A stretch of DNA of 11,541 nt from Prevotella sp. UBA2711 (GTDB taxonomy: Bacteria > Bacteroidota > Bacteroidia > Bacteroidales > Bacteroidaceae): contig DEKX01000007.1 in NCBI GenBank assembly GCA_002354095.1, positions 1 to 11,541 on the forward strand, in the 5' to 3' direction. The notes under the pieces were generated by a model that saw only the letters and a list, made by a program, of their open reading frames with translations, ran no database searches and was not told the origin of the DNA. Positions 5,806 to 11,541 of the stretch are shown here, one piece after another. A program made the position numbers and the translations under genes. Positions within the stretch are counted from its first letter, which is position 1. Each line of letters starts with the position of its first letter.

Positions 5806-8800
5806 TTATGCCGCACCGCCATAATGTTGGCTGATGTAGTTATACACAGCATCACGGTAATAGTTGATGCTTTCGTCGGAATAGCTCTCGGGGAGTTCCT
5901 TCCAGAGGATGTCACGAATGGTGATGATGATGGATGCCTTCGTCTCTTGCTTGTCGAACGGATGATCCATCGTGGCTAATTGCTCCTTTATCTTCTCCAG
6001 CAATTCCTTGGCGACAACCTTCAACTTCTTGATGTCTTCTTTTGAAAGGTCGTCTTTCATCAGCACATCGTACATGGAGAGTTGTTCGTCATTCTCAAAA
6101 CCTTCACGAATATAGCGTTTTTCTTCCTCGGTCAGGTCGTGAGAGAGTTTCATTAGTTCTTCGAATGTCTTCTCTATGGTGGCACGATTCTGCTCTTGGT
6201 TGTAGTCGTGAATAATTTCCTGATACTTCTCGTAGAAATTGATACGCGAAGGGTTCTGTGCCAGCATCTGGGCAATACGCTCCTGCAGCAACTCCTGAAT
6301 ATCTTTCAGAACAAGGTTCTTCTCTTTGCTCTTTGCGAATTCACGACGGAGTAGTTCAAAGTCAATGCCGCTAATATCAAAGCGACGTGACTCTGCTACC
6401 ATTGTGGAATTTGAATCTACTTCTAAATGCTCATTCACTATTTCGTTAATGGCCACGCTCAAATCTGTGATGTCGGCATGTTTACGTTTCTGCTGTAACT
6501 CCTTGTATATAGCTTCAATAGCATCCTTCTGTTGCTTCATTTCGGGAGTGATGTCCTCCCGATCAAGGTACTTCCACAGCTTCAGTAGCGTGGAGGCAAA
6601 CGTGCAGTATGACTTCCTGATTTCAGCCGTCTCGCACATCACATTGGCAGCCTCTTTCAGCAACGACAGTTTCTCGAAACTCTCAGCTTTGATGAGTTCA
6701 TCCAATTCAAAGTCGTGCTCTTTTAGGAAAGCCGTAGCAGCAGCTATAGTTTCCATCACATGCTTAATGAGTTCCTTCTTGTCGATGGTTGGGTCGCTGC
6801 CTCCTGCGCCACCTTCCGGGTTGGCTGTATAATCGGCCAATGCCTGGCGCAGGGCTTTCACGATGCCGATATAGTCGATGATCAGACCGTTTGTCTTTCC
6901 TTCCGCCACGCGATTGGCACGGGCGATGGTCTGCATCAGCGTGTGTGCCTTCATGGGCTTGTCGATATAGAGGCATGAGAGCGTTTTTACGTCGAAGCCT
7001 GTCAGCCACATGGCGCAGACGAAGACCACCCGTAGCCGCGAGTCATCCGCCTTGAAAGCCTTGTCCAGTTCTTCTTTCTCCATCCGCTCACGGTGTGGCT
7101 TGATGTCAAGGCCCCACTTCTGGAACGTCTGTATTTCGTTCTGTTCTTGCGAAACGACTACCGCCATGTCCGTCTCACGCATCCATTCCAGTTTGCGCTG
7201 CATCTCCTGTGCCTCCTGTTGTGAGGTGCATTTTGCGATGGTTCCTTCCAATGCCTTGATTTCGCGCTGCCAGTATTCCTGCACATAGTTGAACATACGG
7301 ACGCACGTCACCTTATTATAACATACGAACATCGCCTTGCCCGAAGTCCACAGGTCGCTGTAATGATGCACAAAGTCCTTGGCAATCAGGCGCAGGCGCT
7401 TGGCAGCCGTCAGCAGATGCACCTCCTTGGCGAACTCGCGTTCCAGTTTGGCCAGTTGCGAGGCATCCAGTTCGCCAGCCTGCTCCAGGGCGGCGGCAAT
7501 CTCGTCGTTGATTTCTGGATTCTTCAAATCTTGAAGTTTCTCACCACGGTTCTCGTAGTAAAGTGGCACTGTTGCTTTATCCTCCACTGCCCGTTTGAAG
7601 TCATAGATACTCACGTAGCCACCAAAGGTACGTGCCGTGATGTTGTCGTTTGAAAGCAGCGGTGTACCTGTAAAACCAATGCGATGAGCCGTTGGCAGCA
7701 GATGCATTAGGTTATCAGCAAAGATGCCATTCTGTGTGCGGTGCGCCTCGTCGCTCATTACGATGATGTCGTGGTCAGGATAGATAGGTTCTGCCTTCGG
7801 GTCGTTGAACTTCTGAATGAGCGAGAAGATGAACGACGGATTGCCTTTCAACTTCGATTTCAGGTCCTCGCCACTGCTAGCAATGAACTTTTTCGCTTTC
7901 ACATTGCCCAACAATCCGCAGTTCTCAAACGTGTCGCTAATCTGTTTGTTCAGTTCGTCGCGGTCGGTCAGTACCAGGAAAGTTGGCGAGCCCTCAAACT
8001 TACGTCGAATCTTCTGCGAGAGGAACAACATGGAATAGCTCTTACCGCTACCCTGCGTATGCCAGAATACACCCAATTTGCCGTTCAGATACTGGCGGTT
8101 GCGATACATCTCTATGGCTTGGTTTACACCGAGGTATTGGTGGTTGCGGGCCAGAATCTTTGCTGTTCGTCCTCCGCTGTGGTCGTAGAGGATGAAGTTC
8201 TCCAGCAAATCCAGGAAGTTCTCCTTTCGGCAGATGCCACGGAGCATCGTTGGCAGTTCGATATTTCCTGCTTCCTGTTCCGTCAGTCGCTTCCATTCGT
8301 GGAAGAACTCCCATTTAGAGTCTATAGTACCCACACGCGCCTCCAGTCCGTTACTGAACATGATAAAGGCGTTGTGATAGAACAGCTGCGGAATCGTATC
8401 CAAATAATCGCGATAGTTCTTGTTGAAGGCATCCACCACTTCCACGTCGTGGTTCTTCAGTTCCATAAACAGCAAAGGCAGCCCGTTCACGAAGCCCACG
8501 ATGTCAGCCCGGCGATGATAGAGCGCACCATACACCCACATCTCGCGAACACACAGGAAGTCGTTCTTCTCGGGCGAAGAGAAGTCGATGACCTTGGCAC
8601 GTACCTCTTCCGTCTCGCCGTTCGGTTTTACGCGGGTCACAGGCACACCGTCCTTGATATACTGATACTTCTGCTCATTGATTTGCATCAGTGTCTGCGA
8701 ACTCATGTGTTCAGTCATGTGCTCCGTAGCCTCCTGCAGCTGCTTGTCCGTCAGCCAAGGGTTCAGCGTCTTCAGCGCTTTGCGGAAACGACCCGCCAAC

Positions 8801-8958
8801 AGCACCTCTTGATAAGACGTGCGCCCAAGCGTACCATTCACGCCAAGTACCTCTTTATCAAAGGCAAACACACTCGTCCAGCCCAGTTCCTTCTCCAGCA
8901 ACTCGGCTGCACTCCGCTGTATCAGTTTATCTTCGCTATAGTCCTTTGCCATAATCAT
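5806..8958 (-). CDS. hsdR: Type I restriction enzyme R subunit (motor and endonuclease)
   Basis: The 1050-residue protein is the ATP-dependent translocase and nuclease of a type I restriction-modification complex (R2M2S), close in layout to EcoR124I HsdR. The N-terminal nuclease domain carries Asp152, Glu166 and Lys168 (ADIVGF...LLFMELK), nearly the same positions as EcoR124I Asp151/Glu165/Lys167. The SF2 helicase motor follows: Walker A TQGSGKS (301-307), DEAH (403-406), TGTP (430-433), motif V CAMWLTGFDVK (648-658) and motif VI QTIARANR (676-683). The rest is the helical C-terminal region that contacts the methylase core. All key residues are present and nothing is broken. Start is the ATG at 8958 or the in-frame one at 8952; MAKDYSEDKLIQ from the latter looks most typical. 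It is last in the operon, 33 bp after fic. Confidence 0.97.
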   Translation of the reverse strand: MIMAKDYSEDKLIQRSAAELLEKELGWTSVFAFDKEVLGVNGTLGRTSYQEVLLAGRFRKALKTLNPWLTDKQLQEATEHMTEHMSSQTLMQINEQKYQYIKDGVPVTRVKPNGETEEVRAKVIDFSSPEKNDFLCVREMWVYGALYHRRADIVGFVNGLPLLFMELKNHDVEVVDAFNKNYRDYLDTIPQLFYHNAFIMFSNGLEARVGTIDSKWEFFHEWKRLTEQEAGNIELPTMLRGICRKENFLDLLENFILYDHSGGRTAKILARNHQYLGVNQAIEMYRNRQYLNGKLGVFWHTQGSGKSYSMLFLSQKIRRKFEGSPTFLVLTDRDELNKQISDTFENCGLLGNVKAKKFIASSGEDLKSKLKGNPSFIFSLIQKFNDPKAEPIYPDHDIIVMSDEAHRTQNGIFADNLMHLLPTAHRIGFTGTPLLSNDNITARTFGGYVSIYDFKRAVEDKATVPLYYENRGEKLQDLKNPEINDEIAAALEQAGELDASQLAKLEREFAKEVHLLTAAKRLRLIAKDFVHHYSDLWTSGKAMFVCYNKVTCVRMFNYVQEYWQREIKALEGTIAKCTSQQEAQEMQRKLEWMRETDMAVVVSQEQNEIQTFQKWGLDIKPHRERMEKEELDKAFKADDSRLRVVFVCAMWLTGFDVKTLSCLYIDKPMKAHTLMQTIARANRVAEGKTNGLIIDYIGIVKALRQALADYTANPEGGAGGSDPTIDKKELIKHVMETIAAATAFLKEHDFELDELIKAESFEKLSLLKEAANVMCETAEIRKSYCTFASTLLKLWKYLDREDITPEMKQQKDAIEAIYKELQQKRKHADITDLSVAINEIVNEHLEVDSNSTMVAESRRFDISGIDFELLRREFAKSKEKNLVLKDIQELLQERIAQMLAQNPSRINFYEKYQEIIHDYNQEQNRATIEKTFEELMKLSHDLTEEEKRYIREGFENDEQLSMYDVLMKDDLSKEDIKKLKVVAKELLEKIKEQLATMDHPFDKQETKASIIITIRDILWKELPESYSDESINYYRDAVYNYISQHYGGAA

Positions 8959-8968
8959 TCTAATTATT

Positions 8969-9004
8969 TATACCGAACTCTATACCGACCTTTATACCGA
9001 ACAT
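8969..9004 (-). repeat. Three 12-bp tandem repeats across the fic stop and the hsdR leader
   Basis: The plus strand reads TATACCGAACTC, TATACCGACCTT, TATACCGAACAT at 8969-8980, 8981-8992 and 8993-9004; the shared core is TATACCGAMC. On the coding (minus) strand each unit contains TCGGTATA followed by A or G, so in fic's frame the repeats give three successive stops (TAA, TAG, TAA). The first ends the Fic protein. The array ends 10 bp before the hsdR ATG, so it occupies the leader where ribosomes would load. Confidence 0.9.
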
Positions 9005-9948
9005 TCCCAGTGTCCGCCTTTAGTTCCACCGACACGACGTATCTGTCCGTCGTTCCTCAATTTGCGGATAACTTTCTTTACACCACTTTCTGAAAGTCCA
9101 GTCTCATCCTGCAACTCTCGAATGGTGATAAGTGGGTTCTTACGCATGGCTGCAAGAATTTTCTGGTTACTTTTTTGGTTACTTTTTTGGTTACTTTCTT
9201 CTGTTTCCTGTAAAGCCTGCATTAAGCATTGTAGCATAAATGTGATGAAAGCTGTGCTATTAGCTTCCGAGTCGCTCTTGGCTATAGCTGCATAATAATC
9301 ATGTTGATGCTCCTTGACAATTGTCTCTACAGGAATCCATGCAAAGATTGGTTTCCATTGCATCAGTAAGAGTGTTTGCCACATTCTTCCCATACGTCCG
9401 TTCCCATCTGCAAAGGGGTGGATGAACTCAAACTCATAATGGAATACGCATGAGCTGACAAGCGGATGTACTTTTGTCTTCTTTACCCATTCCAACAAAT
9501 CTGCCATCAGCAGAGGGACTCGCTGGGCAGGTGGTGCCATGTGGATACATTTCTCACCATCAAATACGCCAACACCTCCTTGACGATAGCGGCCGTTTTC
9601 TTTCACTAAATCCGTCATCATCAGCTTATGTGCCTTTAGCAGATCTTTCTCTTTATAGGGATTCAGTTCTAATAGAAGTTCGTACGCTTCAATGGCATTC
9701 TTTACCTCCTGAATCTCATTAGGGGGACCAAGTACGCGTTTGCCTTCCAAGATTGCCGTCACCTGTTCTACTGAGAGCGAGTTGTTTTCTATAGCAAGTG
9801 ACGACTGAATGGTCTTGATACGATTTTCCTTGCGCAGGTGAGGTGCAGGCAGGTTCTCTGTTGTAGCACTAAGATGCCCAACTTTCTCAGCAATATCTGC
9901 TATCAACGACGTAATCTCGTCTGTTACTGTAAATGGTGGTACATACAT
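8992..9948 (-). CDS. fic: Fic-family AMP-transferase with N-terminal inhibitory motif and C-terminal winged helix
   Basis: The 318-residue protein has the full Fic motif HPFADGNGRMGR (177-188), so it should move AMP (or another nucleotide part) from a nucleotide to a target side chain. Ser50-Leu-Ala-Ile-Glu54-Asn-Asn56 fits the (S/T)xxxE(G/N)N inhibitory helix; it lies before the Fic core, marking a class II, self-inhibited protein like other Bacteroidetes Fic proteins. Residues 36-90 form the usual helical N-terminal domain. A linker with three SNQK repeats (252-263) leads to a winged helix-turn-helix (about 264-315: ITIRELQDETGLSESGVKKV), suggesting DNA binding or self-regulation. It lies between hsdS (27 bp) and hsdR (33 bp) on the same strand, so it is part of the restriction operon. 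Its targets cannot be read from sequence. All catalytic residues are present. Confidence 0.95.
   Translation of the reverse strand: MYVPPFTVTDEITSLIADIAEKVGHLSATTENLPAPHLRKENRIKTIQSSLAIENNSLSVEQVTAILEGKRVLGPPNEIQEVKNAIEAYELLLELNPYKEKDLLKAHKLMMTDLVKENGRYRQGGVGVFDGEKCIHMAPPAQRVPLLMADLLEWVKKTKVHPLVSSCVFHYEFEFIHPFADGNGRMGRMWQTLLLMQWKPIFAWIPVETIVKEHQHDYYAAIAKSDSEANSTAFITFMLQCLMQALQETEESNQKSNQKSNQKILAAMRKNPLITIRELQDETGLSESGVKKVIRKLRNDGQIRRVGGTKGGHWECSV
9165..9197 (-). repeat. 12-bp in-frame tandem repeat encoding SNQK in the Fic linker
   Basis: GGTTACTTTTTT (plus strand) occurs at 9165-9176 and 9177-9188, with a partial third copy at 9189-9197. On the coding strand the codons AGT AAC CAA/CAG AAA are repeated three times. 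The near-identity at DNA level, not only in protein, points to recent duplication by slippage. Each unit contains a run of six A on the coding strand. Confidence 0.85.
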
Positions 9949-9975
9949 ATTTCTTGTTCTATTTCTATCGTTAAG

Positions 9976-11154
9976 TTATACTGCTATTTCTCCGCTCATC
10001 AGCTTCGGAAGCAAGCGGTCGCGAGCTTCGGTGAGGAGGCGAACTTGCTCGCTTAGTACTCTTAACCTGTCAAAAAAATGTTTCGCTATAGATGACCATT
10101 TTTGTATCAGTTTTAAGGAGGGTATTAGTATTTTCTTTTCAGAAAGTCTACCTTGACTAATTTTAGGTTGAGCGGCTCCCGTTACGACATCTGCAATTGG
10201 CATCTCTTTAAACATTGAGAATAAAAACTCTGTGCTAATCCCTTCTTTACCTCTTAATACGTGAGCATGATTGTTTACCCAAAATTTTCCCCACACATAT
10301 TGTAGAACGGGGAATTTATCAGGCGTAATAACGGTTCCATCTTCTCCTAAAAGCAGATAAATACCATCAAACAAATAATTATCAACATAATCCATTAGCG
10401 TAGCGGCACCATAATATGGATATATTTTTTCCATGCTCATTCTTTGCATTGAAGATAGGGGTTTTCTTTGTTTATCGTAATAAATGACGATATCACCTAT
10501 CTTTCTGTATTCCCACCCCTCTGGCACACCATTGACAATCTTGGTGTTTTCGTGGCCGGGGAAGTGGAGGTCAACGAACCATTCCTTATAGAGTCGCTGT
10601 GCTGCTTCCTCCAATAACTTTATCTGCTTCTGATAGTTCTCTATCAAAGAGTCGTAGCGAGATAGGATAATGGCAATCTCTTTTTGTATTTCAATGTCTG
10701 GCACATTGACTTCACAACTACCTAACCTTGATTGACTGAGATTCTGTATATTTGCACCGACAGCAGTTCCTGTCATTGACTTTTTAAATTGTCTAGTCTT
10801 AAACAGATAATTGAAAAAAACAGGGTCAAATATCTTCTTATCATTAAGGCGTAGTTTTATGCAGAATCCAGAATAGGTTACTGGTATATCTCTATCAATC
10901 ATCATACACCTACCAACCAACTCTTTATTGCCATTAGAACGGACAAATACAATGTCTCCTTTTTCCAAATAATCGCCACTTTTTACGACTTTGGAATCAA
11001 CCTCTTGAAGTGAATCATAATCTGGATGTATTCTATTCTTAAAGTCGGACACACCAATCAATTTCACACCTGAGGTATAGGCAGACTTATCAAAGTTTAT
11101 TCCATTACTCAAAGATGAAATCTCATTAAGTTTATAGCATTTCCACTCACTCAT
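9976..11154 (-). CDS. hsdS: Type I restriction-modification specificity subunit
   Basis: The 392-residue protein is the DNA-recognition subunit, which sets the two-part target site for both methylation and cutting. It has the usual two-fold plan: target recognition domain 1 (about 1-150), a conserved helical spacer (about 152-195, with SRYDSLIENYQKQIKLLEEA then YKEWFVDLHFPG), target recognition domain 2 (about 212-348, starting PEGWEYRKIGDI) and a second helical region ending LLPKLMSGEIAV. Both halves are complete and the length is normal. The DNA encoding the recognition domains is visibly richer in A+T than the DNA for the helical blocks, as expected when recognition domains are exchanged between strains. 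The start overlaps the upstream stop by 4 bp (ATGA), so translation is probably coupled. The recognised sequence cannot be predicted here. Confidence 0.96.
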   Translation of the reverse strand: MSEWKCYKLNEISSLSNGINFDKSAYTSGVKLIGVSDFKNRIHPDYDSLQEVDSKVVKSGDYLEKGDIVFVRSNGNKELVGRCMMIDRDIPVTYSGFCIKLRLNDKKIFDPVFFNYLFKTRQFKKSMTGTAVGANIQNLSQSRLGSCEVNVPDIEIQKEIAIILSRYDSLIENYQKQIKLLEEAAQRLYKEWFVDLHFPGHENTKIVNGVPEGWEYRKIGDIVIYYDKQRKPLSSMQRMSMEKIYPYYGAATLMDYVDNYLFDGIYLLLGEDGTVITPDKFPVLQYVWGKFWVNNHAHVLRGKEGISTEFLFSMFKEMPIADVVTGAAQPKISQGRLSEKKILIPSLKLIQKWSSIAKHFFDRLRVLSEQVRLLTEARDRLLPKLMSGEIAV

Positions 11155-11541
11155 ATCTCGTCCTCCTTCAGTTTCTTGTCTCTGAGTTCATTTTCAATAT
11201 CCTCAATAGATGGCAGAGCACTTTTGAAGTCCTCTGTCAGTTTGTCGAAGATTTCAACTGAAGAGACCCCAATGGGAGATTCTACCCCTTGTAGAGTGTA
11301 TTCTGCCACAACATCGTTTTTGTCTTTACAGATAAGGAGACCGATGGTTGGGTTGTCGTGCTCAGTACACATCAGTTTGTTGACAGCTGTGACGTAGAAA
11401 TTTAGTTGTCCAATGTGCTCAGGCTTGAATGCTGTCGCTTTTAGTTCTATTACGACATAGCAGTGTAGGCGCACATGATAGAATAGTTGGTCAATGTAGA
11501 AATCATCATTTCCAACGCGAAGGTGTACTTGGTGACCATAG
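11151..11541 (-). CDS. DUF1016/YhcG-type PD-(D/E)XK nuclease, C-terminal part (5' end beyond the window)
   Basis: The frame is open from the right edge to a TGA at 11151-11153, giving about 129 residues of a C-terminus. Apparent starts inside it (such as the GTG at 11472-11474) are internal: the codons before it read DDFYIDQLFYHVRLH, a hallmark of DUF1016 proteins. The PD-(D/E)XK core is visible as Asp in FYIDQLFYH and Glu-x-Lys in YVVIELKA, then FKPEHIGQLNFY, NPTIGLLICKDK and VAEYTL, followed by the PIGVS element. The family is a predicted nuclease often found near type I restriction genes; its job is not settled. The last part, rich in Glu and Lys, ends KKLKEDEI and overlaps hsdS by 4 bp. 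The missing N-terminal ~200 residues would carry the family's helical DUF1016 domain. Confidence 0.9.
   Translation of the reverse strand, partial: YGHQVHLRVGNDDFYIDQLFYHVRLHCYVVIELKATAFKPEHIGQLNFYVTAVNKLMCTEHDNPTIGLLICKDKNDVVAEYTLQGVESPIGVSSVEIFDKLTEDFKSALPSIEDIENELRDKKLKEDEI

Noticed and set aside
7741..9093. A 450-residue open frame on the plus strand, antisense to hsdR
   Set aside because: It mirrors the start of a strongly supported hsdR and has no family motif or promoter. Its length follows from the codon bias of the real gene on the other strand.
9171..9188. Programmed -1 frameshift at the AAAAAAG runs in fic
   Set aside because: The heptamer is in the wrong phase relative to the codons (CAA AAA AGT) for the standard slippery site, and the zero frame gives a complete winged helix.

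Overview
The window looks like a chromosomal segment of a Bacteroidales bacterium, most likely Prevotella or a close relative. Start regions lack Shine-Dalgarno sequences, and several genes are preceded by the Bacteroidetes -7 element TAnnTTTG (three times as the exact string TATCTTTG). The gene set also fits: a GH8 oligoxylanase-like lipoprotein, a secreted C1B cysteine peptidase, and a type I restriction locus carrying a Fic gene. These assignments rest on reading motifs; no database search was run.

Positions 1-5805 are mostly ordinary chromosomal genes. From the left: a possible gene tail (1-68, +); a maltose/galactoside-type O-acetyltransferase (-) divergent from a four-cysteine flavodoxin-fold oxidoreductase (+); an exported papain-fold peptidase (-) divergent from a glycerate kinase (+). 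The kinase is followed 34 bp later by a GH8 lipoprotein, probably in one transcript. A 300-bp gap follows. It holds a fold-back structure (13-bp inverted repeats at 4993-5005 and 5108-5120) around a six-copy, 11-bp minisatellite, then a good promoter. That promoter serves a 167-residue protein of unknown function.

Positions 5806-11541 form one minus-strand operon, read from the right edge: the C-terminal part of a DUF1016/YhcG-type PD-(D/E)XK nuclease, hsdS (4-bp ATGA overlap), fic (27-bp gap) and hsdR (33-bp gap). hsdR and hsdS supply the motor/nuclease and the specificity subunit of a type I restriction-modification system. The modification subunit hsdM is not in the window and should lie just beyond the right edge. 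The Fic protein has an intact AMP-transferase motif, an N-terminal inhibitory motif and a C-terminal winged helix, so it is a plausible regulator or toxin-like partner. Two separate 12-bp tandem repeats sit in the 3' end of fic and in the fic-hsdR junction.

No tRNA, rRNA, CRISPR array, integrase or transposase was seen. The best candidates for something new are the fic/DUF1016-bearing restriction operon with its repeat-marked fic-hsdR junction, and the fold-back minisatellite at 4993-5120.
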